DNA of 57,633 nt. Origin: Bacteroidales bacterium (GTDB lineage Bacteria; Bacteroidota; Bacteroidia; Bacteroidales; UBA932). Both the position numbers and the translations under genes were made by a program. This document shows, one piece after another, positions 1 through 8,915 of this stretch (its first letter is position 1; each line of letters starts with the position of its first letter). Below the pieces are notes generated by a model. The model did no database searches and was not told where the DNA came from. It saw nothing but the letters and a program-made list of their open reading frames with translations. Where the stretch lies: positions 1 to 57,633 of the forward strand of contig JAFWRQ010000035.1 in NCBI GenBank assembly GCA_017519865.1. Reading direction: 5' to 3'.

Positions 1-1
1 C

Positions 2-2128
2 GGCGAGGACCCTTATCTGATGGCAGTCCTCGGCGTCCAGAACGTAAAGGGCATGCAGGGCAATGACAAGAAGTATTACAAGACCCACGCCTGCGCCAAG
101 CATTATGCGGTGCACAGCGGTCCCGAGCCGCTCCGCCACAGCTTCGACGCATCCGTCCAGCTCCGCGACCTGTGGGAGACCTACCTCCCCGCTTTCAAGG
201 CTCTCGTGAAGGAGGCTGATGTGCGTGAGGTAATGTGCGCCTACAACCGCTACGAGGGCAAGCCCTGCTGCGCCAGCGACAGGCTCCTCGTGGATATCCT
301 CCGTAACAAATGGAACTACGAGGCCATCGTCCTGACCGACTGCGACGCCATCAACAACTTCTACAACAAGAACCAGCACGGCACGCATCCCGATGCCGAA
401 CACGCATCGGCCGATGCGGTCCTGAACGGCACCGACCTCGAGTGCGGTATCAGCATGGTGTCTCTCCTGGATGCCATCAAGGACGGCCTCATCGAGGAGT
501 CCGACCTCGACGGGCATCTCCGCAAGACCCTTATGGGACGCTTCGAGCTCGGAATGTTCGACCCTGCCGAGTATCTCCCCTGGGCCGGTCTCGGTGAAGA
601 TGTGATCAGCAGCGAGTCCAACGACGCCCTGGCCCGCAAGGCAGCGCGTGAGGCCGTGGTCATGCTCAAGAACGAAGGCGTCCTTCCTCTGTCCAAAAAT
701 GTGAAGAAGCTGGCGGTCGTAGGCCCTAATGCCGACGATGCAACCATGCTGAACGGAAACTACGGCGGCACCCCGACCGCTGAGCATACCCATTCCATCC
801 TTGAAGGCATCAAGGCTGCCGTTCCCGGTGCAGAGATCGTCTATTCCAAGGCATGCGAGATCATGGACGAGTACAACACCGTCTACCACGTCGGCGACTT
901 CAACGACGGCAAGGGACTCTATGTCGAGTTCTTCAACAGCCGCGGCCTGAAGGGTGAGCCCGCGGTTACCGGCTACTATACCAATTCTCTCAATTTCAGC
1001 ACTTTCGGCGGTTATGGATTTGCCGACGGCGTTAATACCAATGACATCTCCGTACGCATCACCGGCAAGCTGGTTCCCGATTTCACGGGTCCGCTCATGT
1101 ATTCCCTCTCTTCTGACGGAGACCATGTCCTGACCGTCAACGGCAAGGTCGTGGAGAAGTCCCAGCCCGGTATGGGCGGCATGATGCGCGGCTTCGGTTT
1201 CCGCGGCGCCAACCCCACCAAGTCCTTCGACGTCGAGGCCGGAAAGACCTATGACATCAAGATCGAATACACCCAGGGAGCCGGCCAGTTCGCTATGCTG
1301 AACGCCGATTTCTGCGAGCGCAGCCTCGCCGACTTCAGTTCTCTCGCCGAGCAGGTCAAGGATGCTGACGCCATCATCATCGTCGGCGGCATCTCCTCCC
1401 GCTTCGAGGGCGAGGGCGGCGACCGCAGTTCCATCGAGCTGCCCGTCGTACAGCAGCGCCTCGTCAAGGCGATGCACGCGACCGGCCGTCCCGTCATCTT
1501 CGTCAGCTGCTCCGGTTCGGCCATCGCCTTCGCCAGCGTCGAAGACCAGTATGACGCACTTCTTCAGGCATGGTACGGCGGACAGGCCGGTGCAGCCGGA
1601 CTCGCCGACGTCATCTTCGGCGACTACAACCCTTCCGGCAAGCTCCCGGTCACCTTCTATGCCTCTGATTCCCAGCTTCCAGACTTCCTTGACTACAACA
1701 TGGAAGGCCATACCTACCGCTATTTCCGCGGCGAGCCTCTCTATGCGTTCGGATACGGTCTGAGTTACACTACTTTCTCTTATGGTGATGCCAGGCTGTC
1801 CAAGTCCTCCGTCAAGGCCGGCAAGGGTGTCGAGGTCACCGTCCCGCTCACCAATACCGGTTCCGTTGCGGGCGAAGAGACCGTCCAGGTCTATGTCAAG
1901 CGTCTGGACGACGCCGGAGCCCCCATCAAGTCCCTCAAGGGATTCAAGAAGGTCTCCCTCGCTCCCGGTGCCAGCACCAAGGTGAAGATCTCCCTTGCTC
2001 CCGAGGCGTTCGAGTACTACGACGAGAACATCGACGAGCTCTCCATCCTCCCCGGAAGATACCGTATCCTCGTCGGCAGTTCATCGCGCGATGCCGATCT
2101 TCAGAAACTTGATTTCCAGGTCCTTTAA
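2..2128 (+). CDS. Glycoside hydrolase family 3 (beta-glucosidase/beta-xylosidase type) with PA14 insert, 5' end missing
   Basis: Exported-type GH3 exo-glycosidase that would release terminal glucose or xylose from oligosaccharides. The frame is open to the window edge and starts with GEDPYL, a typical GH3 segment, so the true start and signal peptide lie upstream; 708 residues are visible. KHYAV (about visible residue 33) and VLTDCDA (nucleophile Asp, codon near 338) mark the N-terminal barrel. The C-terminal GH3 domain holds FEGEGGDRS, interrupted before it by a PA14-like sugar-binding insert (about visible residues 295-435). YAFGYGLSYTTF leads into a C-terminal fibronectin-III-like domain. 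It is followed by an esterase, a DUF3237 protein and an arabinofuranosidase, which fits arabinoxylan or another branched hemicellulose. Substrate is inferred from context; the family is clear. Confidence 0.93.
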   Translation, partial: GEDPYLMAVLGVQNVKGMQGNDKKYYKTHACAKHYAVHSGPEPLRHSFDASVQLRDLWETYLPAFKALVKEADVREVMCAYNRYEGKPCCASDRLLVDILRNKWNYEAIVLTDCDAINNFYNKNQHGTHPDAEHASADAVLNGTDLECGISMVSLLDAIKDGLIEESDLDGHLRKTLMGRFELGMFDPAEYLPWAGLGEDVISSESNDALARKAAREAVVMLKNEGVLPLSKNVKKLAVVGPNADDATMLNGNYGGTPTAEHTHSILEGIKAAVPGAEIVYSKACEIMDEYNTVYHVGDFNDGKGLYVEFFNSRGLKGEPAVTGYYTNSLNFSTFGGYGFADGVNTNDISVRITGKLVPDFTGPLMYSLSSDGDHVLTVNGKVVEKSQPGMGGMMRGFGFRGANPTKSFDVEAGKTYDIKIEYTQGAGQFAMLNADFCERSLADFSSLAEQVKDADAIIIVGGISSRFEGEGGDRSSIELPVVQQRLVKAMHATGRPVIFVSCSGSAIAFASVEDQYDALLQAWYGGQAGAAGLADVIFGDYNPSGKLPVTFYASDSQLPDFLDYNMEGHTYRYFRGEPLYAFGYGLSYTTFSYGDARLSKSSVKAGKGVEVTVPLTNTGSVAGEETVQVYVKRLDDAGAPIKSLKGFKKVSLAPGASTKVKISLAPEAFEYYDENIDELSILPGRYRILVGSSSRDADLQKLDFQVL

Positions 2129-2137
2129 TTGAAACAA

Positions 2138-4210
2138 ATGAAAAGGTTATTCCTTTTGGCAGTATTGGGGCTCGGCTTTTCAGCCGGGCTCCTTGCGCAG
2201 CCTGTGGGCGGTATGTCACAGGCGCAACTCGCCGGGTTCAGCTTCCGTATGCCCGAGATCCGCTGCGGCGAGAAGTATATGGATGTCGATTATGCCGGCG
2301 ACGGTCAGGTGTACCACAAACTGGACATCTACCTCCCTGCGGAGAAACGCGACTCCTATCCCGTGGTCATCCACATCTACGGCAGTGCCTGGTTCTCCAA
2401 CAATTCCAAGGGCATGGCCAATCTTGACAGCATAGGCCAGGCCCTGCTCGATGCAGGATATGCCGTCGTCGCCCCGAACCACCGTTCAAGTTCTGATGCC
2501 AAGTTCCCTGCCCAGATAAACGACATCAAGGCAGTGGTGCGCTTCGTGCGCGCCAAGGCCGGCGAGTACGGCTTCGACGCGTCGTTCATCGGCATCTCCG
2601 GATTCTCGTCCGGAGGCCACCTGGCTTCGCTCGCAGGAGCGACTTCCAATATCAAGGAAGCGAAGGTAGGGGAGTACGAAGTCGACCTTGAGGGTTCCGT
2701 CGGACCTTATACCTCTTTCAGCAGCGCCGTGGACGTCGTCTGCGACTGGTCAGGTCCCATCGACCTGCTGAATATGGAGTGCGAGTCGGAACGCCCCTGG
2801 GGCGGAACTCCCGAGGAGGCTCTTCTGGGCGTGAATTACTCCGGACAGGACGACCTGTTCCGCACTCTCTCGCCGATCACCTATCTGGATCCAGCCGACC
2901 CGCCGCTCATCGTCTTCCATGGCACCAAGGACAATGTCGTCCCTCACTGCCAGGGAGTTGAGTTGTACGAGGCATGGGACAAGGCCGGAATAAATGCTGA
3001 CCTGAACCTCGTAGAGGGCGCCGGCCACGGCATCAATCTCTTTGTCGACCCCTGGCTCTCAGAGATGGTCGAGTTCGTCAATTCCGCCCGTAACGCCAAG
3101 ATACAGAAGGAATTGGAGCCTAAACTCCAGGGTGCAGTCTCACCGGTCACCAACATCAACGCATCCGGTTTTCCGAAGGTCCTGGCTGACAATTCCGTGG
3201 TTTTTAAGGTCCGCGCTCCCCAGGCCGAGCGCGTACAAATCGACCTGGGAGGCCGATATGACGGCGTGAAGGATGCCTCAGGCACCTGGACGATTGTCAC
3301 GAAGCCCCTCCTTCCCGGTTATCACTATTATTCACTTGTCGTCGACGGAGTATCCGTGGCGGATCCTGCCAGCGAGTCCTATTTCGGCACCAGCAGGATG
3401 GCCAGCGCCATCGACATCCCCGAGCCGGGGTTGGACCTGTTCGAAACGCAGGACGTTCCGCACGGTCAGGTCCGCGAGCTGACCTACTGGTCCGACTATG
3501 CCGAAGCCTGGAGGCCCGTTTTCGTGTATACTCCTGCCGATTATGAGAAGGGCAGGAAGAAGTATCCCGTGATGTACATCCATCACGGAGGCGGAGAAGA
3601 CCATCGCGGCTGGATCCAGCAGGGCCGCACCGCCACCATCCTAGACAACCTCATCGCCCGCGGCGAAGCCGTCCCCATGATTGTCGTCAGCGTCAACTCC
3701 AATATCCCGCGCAAGCCCGGCGCTCCCGCCTCTATGGGCGGGTACAGCTGGGAGGGTATGCAGCCCTACCGCGAGGAGCTTATGGGTAGCATCATCCCCT
3801 TCATCGAGTCCAATTTCCGCGTCAAGGCCGATGCCGGGCATCGCGCTATGTGCGGTCTCTCGATGGGCGGCGGCCAGTCCTTCTTCATCGGATTGCGCTG
3901 TCCCGAGACCTTCGCCAACGTCGGCATTTTCTCGACGGGCGTCTTCGGAGGCATCCAGGGTTCTTCCAACTTCGACCTCGAGGCCAACATCCCCGGAATG
4001 CTTACGGCTCCCGACAAGTTCAACTCCGGCCTCGACTGCTTCTTCATCTCCTGCGGCGAGCAGGATCCGCGCATCGAGTACACCCGCGCCATCGTCGAAA
4101 AGATGAGGGCGGCCGGCGTCAAGGTCGAGTTCCAGTCTTTCCCCGGCGACCACGAGTGGCAGCCCTGGCGCAAGTCGCTTGCAGCCTTTGCACGAATGCT
4201 CTTCAAATAG
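2138..4210 (+). CDS. Secreted double esterase: BD-FAE-like alpha/beta hydrolase + E-set/CBM48-like linker + CE1/esterase D domain
   Basis: Predicted to remove acyl or feruloyl decorations from plant polysaccharide. The ATG at 2138 starts a clear signal peptide (MKRLFLLAVLGLGFSAGLLAQ); the in-frame TTG at 2129 adds only three residues and is less likely. The N-terminal hydrolase (about 30-315) has nucleophile motif GFSSG (Ser about 157), HGTKDN (acid) and GAGHG (His). A beta-rich segment (about 335-430, VVFKVRAPQAERVQI) resembles the E-set/CBM48 module often preceding CE1 esterases. The C-terminal domain (about 440-690) has its own triad motifs CGLSMGG, CGEQD and GDHEW. Both catalytic sites look intact, so one chain may carry two esterase activities. 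The gene starts 9 nt after the GH3 stop, suggesting one transcript. Exact ester specificity cannot be read from sequence. Confidence 0.88.
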   Translation: MKRLFLLAVLGLGFSAGLLAQPVGGMSQAQLAGFSFRMPEIRCGEKYMDVDYAGDGQVYHKLDIYLPAEKRDSYPVVIHIYGSAWFSNNSKGMANLDSIGQALLDAGYAVVAPNHRSSSDAKFPAQINDIKAVVRFVRAKAGEYGFDASFIGISGFSSGGHLASLAGATSNIKEAKVGEYEVDLEGSVGPYTSFSSAVDVVCDWSGPIDLLNMECESERPWGGTPEEALLGVNYSGQDDLFRTLSPITYLDPADPPLIVFHGTKDNVVPHCQGVELYEAWDKAGINADLNLVEGAGHGINLFVDPWLSEMVEFVNSARNAKIQKELEPKLQGAVSPVTNINASGFPKVLADNSVVFKVRAPQAERVQIDLGGRYDGVKDASGTWTIVTKPLLPGYHYYSLVVDGVSVADPASESYFGTSRMASAIDIPEPGLDLFETQDVPHGQVRELTYWSDYAEAWRPVFVYTPADYEKGRKKYPVMYIHHGGGEDHRGWIQQGRTATILDNLIARGEAVPMIVVSVNSNIPRKPGAPASMGGYSWEGMQPYREELMGSIIPFIESNFRVKADAGHRAMCGLSMGGGQSFFIGLRCPETFANVGIFSTGVFGGIQGSSNFDLEANIPGMLTAPDKFNSGLDCFFISCGEQDPRIEYTRAIVEKMRAAGVKVEFQSFPGDHEWQPWRKSLAAFARMLFK

Positions 4211-4219
4211 TCTGGAGGA

Positions 4220-4744
4220 ATGAAAAGGATAGTATCATTTGCAGCAATGCTGCTGCTCTCTGCCTTGTGCGCATTTGCGCAGGCGCAGGCTAAGCCGGCC
4301 GCACTGCCCGAGGGCCCCGGCCTCGAGTTCGTCTGCGAACTCCGCGTCAACTGCGAGGGTACTTATACGGTAGGGGATACTTCGCACGGCACTAGGGTCG
4401 TGATACCCATCGTAGGAGGTACTTTCGAGGGCCCCAATATGAAGGGGACCATCCTCTCCGGAGGCGCCGACTACCAGCTCGTCGACTCTGAGCACGGCCG
4501 CACCGAGGTGGAGGCCATCTACTCGATAAAGACCGACGATGGCGTGTACATCCACATCCGCAACAAAGGACTCATTTATACAGGTCCCGGTGCCGACGGG
4601 AAGCCGTCGTTCTACTTCCGTACGGAGCCTCATTTCGAGGCTCCGCAGGACTCTGCCTACGGCTGGCTCAACAATGCCATCTTCGTCTGTATGCCCGGTC
4701 CCGCGATGGACTGCATCTGCCTGAGAATCTGGAAAGTCCTCTGA
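4220..4744 (+). CDS. Exported DUF3237 family protein
   Basis: A 174-residue protein with a Sec signal peptide ending near AFAQA, followed by one DUF3237-like beta-barrel domain: GLEFVCELRVN at the start of the domain, then GTRVVIPIVGGTFEGP and GADYQLVDSEHGRTEVEAIYSI. DUF3237 proteins have no established biochemical role; here the domain is exported and lies 9 nt after a double esterase and 7 nt before a GH127 gene, so a role in handling a sugar or aromatic product of hemicellulose breakdown is an inference from position only. No catalytic motif is recognisable. Confidence 0.8.
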   Translation: MKRIVSFAAMLLLSALCAFAQAQAKPAALPEGPGLEFVCELRVNCEGTYTVGDTSHGTRVVIPIVGGTFEGPNMKGTILSGGADYQLVDSEHGRTEVEAIYSIKTDDGVYIHIRNKGLIYTGPGADGKPSFYFRTEPHFEAPQDSAYGWLNNAIFVCMPGPAMDCICLRIWKVL

Positions 4745-4751
4745 TACCACT

Positions 4752-6677
4752 ATGAAAAATACCTTTCTGGCTTCGGTCCTTCTCCTGCTCGCATCCCTCT
4801 GCGCCGCAGGTCAGGACCGCCTGTATGACAACGAGTTCCCGATCGGGGACGTGAAACTACTCGACGGCCCGTTCAAGCACGCCCGCGACCTCAACATAGA
4901 GGTCCTGCTGCAGTATGACGTGGACCGCCTTCTGGCCCCGTTCAGGGCTGAGGCGGGGCTTCCCAAGAAGGCCGAGTACTATCCCAACTGGGCCGGTCTC
5001 GACGGCCACGTCGCCGGCCATTATCTGACGGCGCTGGCCATCAATTACGCCACGACAGGCGATTCCGAGTGCCTGCGCAGGATGGAGTATATGGTCGACG
5101 AGCTGGCCGACTGCGCCGCGGCAAATGCCGTGAACCATCCTTCCTGGGGCGTCGGATACATCGGAGGAGTCCCTGACAGCGATGCCCTGTGGTCCTCTTT
5201 CAAGGAAGGTGATTTCAGGCTCTATTCCTCCGCCTGGGTTCCGTATTACAACATCCACAAGATGTATGCTGGCCTGCGTGACGCCTGGCTTTATTGTGGC
5301 AGCGAGAAGGCCCGCGAGCTGTTCCTGGGCTTCTGTGACTGGGGTATAAACATTACCGCCGGCCTTTCCGACGCGCAGATGGAAGAGGTGCTACGCACCG
5401 AGCACGGAGGAATGAACGAGATGTACGCAGACGCTTATGCGATGACCGGCGACTCCAAGTACTTGACCGCGGCAAAGCGCTATTCGCACAAGTTCCTCCT
5501 GGAACCCCTCGCACGCGATGAGGACCGCCTGGACAACCTCCACGCCAACACCCAGGTGCCCAAGGCCATAGGTTTCGCCCGTATCGGGGAACTGGGAGGC
5601 GGTTCCGACTATTCCGAGGCAGGCCGCTTCTTCTGGCAGACAGTCACCCGGAACCGCTCGCTCGCATTCGGCGGCAACAGCCGCGCGGAGCATTTCCCGA
5701 GTGCCGAGGCGTGCATCGATTTCGTAAGTGCGGAAGATGGTCCCGAGACCTGCAATTCCTACAATATGCTGAAGCTGACGGAGGATCTCTTCCGGATGTC
5801 CCCAAGTGCTTCGTATGCCGACTTTTACGAGCGTACGATGTTCAACCATATCCTCTCCTCGCAGCACCCGGAGCACGGCGGATATGTGTATTTCACCTCC
5901 GCCCGTCCACGCCATTACCGCGTCTATTCGGTTCCCAACGAGGCTATGTGGTGCTGCGTCGGTTCAGGAATGGAGAACCAGTCCAAGTACGGGCAATTTA
6001 TCTATACCCACGAGGGTAACGATCTGTATGTCAATCTATTCGTTGCTTCCGAGCTGAACTGGAAGGACAAGGGACTCGTCATCCGCCAGGATACGGAGTT
6101 CCCCTCGCAGGAGGGGACCAGGCTTACGGTCGTATCCGGCAAGGGCAGGTTCAAGCTCTTCGTCCGTTGTCCGGGCTGGATCAAGACCGGGACGATGACG
6201 GTCTCCGTCAACGGAAAGCCCCTGAAAGTGTATGGCACCCCGTCTTCTTATGTAGCCATCGACCGCAAGTGGAAGAAGGGTGATGTAGTAGAGGTCGGCC
6301 TGCCTATGCAGAATACCGTCGAGCATATGCCCAACGTGCCCGACTATATTGCAATAATGCACGGCCCCATCCTTCTGGGTATGCGTACCGGCACGGAGGA
6401 CTTGGCCGGGCTTCTGGCCGACGACGGGCGCTGGAGCCAGTACGCGGCCGGTACCAAACTACCCGTGGACCAGGCTCCAATACTCGTGTGTGATGACGTT
6501 GACCATATCGGTAATCACATACGCCCCGTGCCCGGAAAGCCCCTGCATTTCCGTTTCGAGGGCATAGAGATGCTGAACCCGATCGATGCCGACCTTGAAC
6601 CTTTCAGCGGCATACACGATTCGCGTTATCAGATTTACTGGATGGTCCGGAACAAGGCGGACGAAGGATCTAAGTAG
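4752..6677 (+). CDS. GH127-type beta-L-arabinofuranosidase (DUF1680)
   Basis: Exported 641-residue glycosidase of the GH127/GH146 group, which removes beta-L-arabinofuranosyl residues. Signal peptide MKNTFLASVLLLLASLCAAGQ, then an (alpha/alpha)6 barrel (DVKLLDGPF, NWAGLDGHVAGHYL) and C-terminal beta domains. The zinc-thiolate site of the family can be seen: ETCNSYNM supplies Glu and Cys ligands and MWCCVGSG supplies the Cys pair, one of which is the nucleophile in characterised GH127 enzymes. It closes the four-gene carbohydrate run; the next gene is convergent. GH127 versus GH146 assignment needs alignment. Confidence 0.9.
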   Translation: MKNTFLASVLLLLASLCAAGQDRLYDNEFPIGDVKLLDGPFKHARDLNIEVLLQYDVDRLLAPFRAEAGLPKKAEYYPNWAGLDGHVAGHYLTALAINYATTGDSECLRRMEYMVDELADCAAANAVNHPSWGVGYIGGVPDSDALWSSFKEGDFRLYSSAWVPYYNIHKMYAGLRDAWLYCGSEKARELFLGFCDWGINITAGLSDAQMEEVLRTEHGGMNEMYADAYAMTGDSKYLTAAKRYSHKFLLEPLARDEDRLDNLHANTQVPKAIGFARIGELGGGSDYSEAGRFFWQTVTRNRSLAFGGNSRAEHFPSAEACIDFVSAEDGPETCNSYNMLKLTEDLFRMSPSASYADFYERTMFNHILSSQHPEHGGYVYFTSARPRHYRVYSVPNEAMWCCVGSGMENQSKYGQFIYTHEGNDLYVNLFVASELNWKDKGLVIRQDTEFPSQEGTRLTVVSGKGRFKLFVRCPGWIKTGTMTVSVNGKPLKVYGTPSSYVAIDRKWKKGDVVEVGLPMQNTVEHMPNVPDYIAIMHGPILLGMRTGTEDLAGLLADDGRWSQYAAGTKLPVDQAPILVCDDVDHIGNHIRPVPGKPLHFRFEGIEMLNPIDADLEPFSGIHDSRYQIYWMVRNKADEGSK

Positions 6678-6688
6678 GGAAATACTTA

Positions 6689-8662
6689 TCAGGAATTCTG
6701 TTCCGGAGTGTCGTAGATGCTGAACCTCGAGTTCTGGCTCTTGAACTCCGGAACACTTTTTTTCATCAGTTTGACCATCTCGGGAATCTCGACGGCACGG
6801 GAAAGGGTTTCCAGACGGTCGACGATATGCTGAGCTTCCGAGTAGTCGTACTGGCGTACGCGGGCGATACGGATGCGGTCGTGGGAAGTGGGCTCGGTGT
6901 TCTCAGCGCTGGAGAGCACTTCCTCGTAGAGTTTCTCGCCGGGGCGAAGTCCGGTGTACTCTATGTCGATATCCTTTCCGACCTTGAGTCCGGCAAGCGC
7001 GATCATCTTCCTGGCCAGGTCGTCGATCTTGACGGATTCGCCCATGTCGAATACGAAGATCTGGTTGCCCTTGGATAGGGTCGCGGCCTCCAGCACGAGG
7101 CGGCAGGCCTCGGGAATGGTCATGAAGAAGCGGGTGATGCGCGGGTCGGTGACGGTGACGGGACCGCCTTTCTCGATCTGCTCGCGGAAGCGGGGGATGA
7201 CGGAGCCGTTGGATCCCAGGACGTTGCCGAAGCGCGTCGTGACGAACTTGGTCTTCCCCTGGACCTTTCCCGTCTCCAGGGCAAGTCCCAGGGACTGGAC
7301 ATAGATCTCTGCGAGGCGCTTGGTACAGCCCATTATGTTGGTGGGGTTGACAGCCTTGTCGGTGGAGATCATGACCATCTTCTCGACGCCGTACTCTATA
7401 CACTTGTCAGCGACGTTCCTTGAGCCATGTACGTTGACCAGCACGGCCTCGCAGGGGTTCTCTTCCATCAGCGGGACATGCTTGTATGCGGCGGCGTGGA
7501 ATACTATCTGCGGATGCCATTTGCGGAATACGTAGTCCAGGCGTGGGACCTGGCGTACGTCGCCGATCACCGGAACGAAATCGAGTTCCGGGAAGCGTCC
7601 CTCCAGTTCCAGCCTTATGTTGTGCATCGGTGTCTCGGCATTGTCGAACAGGAGAAGCTTCTTCACTCCGAAACCGGCCAGCTGGCGGCAAAGTTCGCTG
7701 CCGATGGACCCGGCCGCTCCGGTCACAAGGATGGTCTTTCCTTCGCATTCGGCCCTGATCTCGTCAATATTGAGGCGGATCTCCTCGCGTCCCAGCAGGT
7801 CCTCGATCTTGATTGCGCGGACCTTGTTCTTCATTATTCGCCCTCCGACCACTTCGTCGATGGTCGGCGCGAGCAGTATCTTTACTCCGTTCTCGGAGCA
7901 GAAGCGCACGAGCGCATCCTTCTCAAGTTTGGCGTCGGACTCCGTGGCGAAGAGTATGCAGTCGAGAGTGAAGCGGTCGAAAAGGGCTTTGAGCTTGGCC
8001 TCGCTGTTATATCCGTATACGGGGGTCTCCGCTACTGTGTACTGGGTGGGAAGGCTATGGGGAACTACGAAGCCAACAACTTGATAATGAGGGGAGTCCT
8101 TGAGACGTGACACGATGGCTACAGACTTCTCGGTCGTTCCGTAAACCAGTACGCGCTGGAGGTGGTGCTGGGCCTTCAACTGTCTCTTGTAAATGTCATA
8201 CACCAGGATCATTGCGATCCTGAGTGCGACGAGCAGGAAGGATGTCAGAAGGAAGTCGAACAACAGTGCCAGGAGGACTGTGCGGTTGACCGTGGCCAGG
8301 ATAGCGAGGACCGCGAGCATGATGATTACCTTCAGGGCGGAAATCCTGAATATGCTCGCGAGGTCGCGGAGCTGGGAATGGCGGATGACTATCTTGTAGT
8401 TCTGGAGAAGCAGCAGCGAGATGATCGTAGCGGCGAGGGCTCCCAGCAACCACCATAGGGTGAAGTGACCCTGATAGTAGGACTTGCTGTTGGCGAATAC
8501 GGTGACGAGGAAAAGGACGAGTACTGAAGACAGGCAGGACAGCACAAGGTCGGTCATGAAGATGACCCTCGTGTCCAGATACTCGAACATATATCTTTTC
8601 AGCCTCTCAGGCAGCATCCTGAGAAGCCTTCCGGGGTTGTCCTTCTTTTTGGTCTCGGTCAT
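6689..8662 (-). CDS. Membrane nucleoside-diphosphate-sugar epimerase/dehydratase (CapD/WbpM-like)
   Basis: About 657 residues. An N-terminal block of four predicted membrane helices (LVLSCLSSVLVLFLVTVFA, WWLLGALAATIISLLLL and two more) is followed by a CoA-binding/Rossmann-like middle region (VLVYGTTEKSVAIVSRL) and a short-chain dehydrogenase domain with NAD motif GAAGSIGSELCRQL, a downstream STDKA motif and GLRPGEKLYEEV. Such proteins convert UDP-N-acetylhexosamines in the first steps of capsule or O-glycan synthesis at the inner membrane. The start at 8662 (MTETKKKD) is preferred over the upstream in-frame codon at 8713, because a TAnnTTTG promoter box lies between them. It stands alone, divergent from the cysteine genes. 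Confidence 0.9.
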   Translation of the reverse strand: MTETKKKDNPGRLLRMLPERLKRYMFEYLDTRVIFMTDLVLSCLSSVLVLFLVTVFANSKSYYQGHFTLWWLLGALAATIISLLLLQNYKIVIRHSQLRDLASIFRISALKVIIMLAVLAILATVNRTVLLALLFDFLLTSFLLVALRIAMILVYDIYKRQLKAQHHLQRVLVYGTTEKSVAIVSRLKDSPHYQVVGFVVPHSLPTQYTVAETPVYGYNSEAKLKALFDRFTLDCILFATESDAKLEKDALVRFCSENGVKILLAPTIDEVVGGRIMKNKVRAIKIEDLLGREEIRLNIDEIRAECEGKTILVTGAAGSIGSELCRQLAGFGVKKLLLFDNAETPMHNIRLELEGRFPELDFVPVIGDVRQVPRLDYVFRKWHPQIVFHAAAYKHVPLMEENPCEAVLVNVHGSRNVADKCIEYGVEKMVMISTDKAVNPTNIMGCTKRLAEIYVQSLGLALETGKVQGKTKFVTTRFGNVLGSNGSVIPRFREQIEKGGPVTVTDPRITRFFMTIPEACRLVLEAATLSKGNQIFVFDMGESVKIDDLARKMIALAGLKVGKDIDIEYTGLRPGEKLYEEVLSSAENTEPTSHDRIRIARVRQYDYSEAQHIVDRLETLSRAVEIPEMVKLMKKSVPEFKSQNSRFSIYDTPEQNS

Positions 8663-8681
8663 TTTAGTACTATTCCAAACA

Positions 8682-8689
8682 CAAAAGTA
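8682..8689 (-). promoter_or_regulatory. -7 box (TACTTTTG) for the sugar epimerase/dehydratase gene
   Basis: On the minus strand TACTTTTG matches the Bacteroidetes -7 consensus TAnnTTTG, 20 bases before the ATG at 8662. No convincing -33 TTTG was found at the usual spacing. Confidence 0.5.
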
Positions 8690-8720
8690 AGAATAAAAAA
8701 GCATTATTTCCAATTATGCC

Positions 8721-8751
8721 TTGCAAATGAGGAAGGAATGTACTTACTTTG
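8721..8751 (+). promoter_or_regulatory. Promoter of the cysK-cysE leader
   Basis: TTG at 8721-8723, a 20-base spacer and TTACTTTG at 8744-8751 (one mismatch from TAnnTTTG). The predicted transcription start is about 8755-8758, just before the ATG of the short Cys-rich frame at 8760, so that frame would be translated with almost no 5' leader. Confidence 0.55.
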
Positions 8752-8759
8752 TATAAGAT

Positions 8760-8831
8760 ATGATTAGAACCAGCGCATATTGTCTCTGTTGTACCGTTCC
8801 CTCCGACCGGTACGGACGCCTGTATGTATAG
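8760..8831 (+). CDS. Putative Cys-rich leader peptide of cysK-cysE
   Basis: A 23-codon frame that starts with ATG at 8760 and ends with TAG at 8829-8831. Residues 1-11 read MIRTSAYCLCC: codons 8, 10 and 11 are Cys (TGT at 8781, 8787 and 8790). It lies immediately after a promoter, ahead of a strong intrinsic terminator, and upstream of the two genes that make cysteine. This is the architecture of amino-acid-responsive attenuation, in which a ribosome paused at codons for the end product changes read-through. The function is inference from layout; the frame, the codons and the terminator are seen directly. Confidence 0.65.
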   Translation: MIRTSAYCLCCTVPSDRYGRLYV

Positions 8832-8851
8832 TCTGGAACAGATATACCTGG

Positions 8852-8881
8852 AGCCCCGCCGGAAAACCGACGGGGCTTTTT
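8852..8881 (+). terminator. Intrinsic terminator inside the cysK leader (attenuator)
   Basis: AGCCCCG (8852-8858) pairs with CGGGGCT (8871-8877). Inside it CGG pairs with CCG across one mismatch around an AAAA loop, and the stem is followed by T residues to 8881. No plus-strand gene other than the short leader frame precedes it, because the neighbour on the left is transcribed away. It can therefore only act on transcripts that start in the leader. No other TAnnTTTG box is seen between it and the cysK ATG at 8916. Confidence 0.85.
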
Positions 8882-8915
8882 GTTATTGAACGATAAACAC
8901 TTAACAATTATTATC

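Noticed and set aside
8880-8915. Upstream start for cysK at 8880
   Set aside because: It would begin within the terminator's T-run; the ATG at 8916 gives the normal CysK N-terminus.
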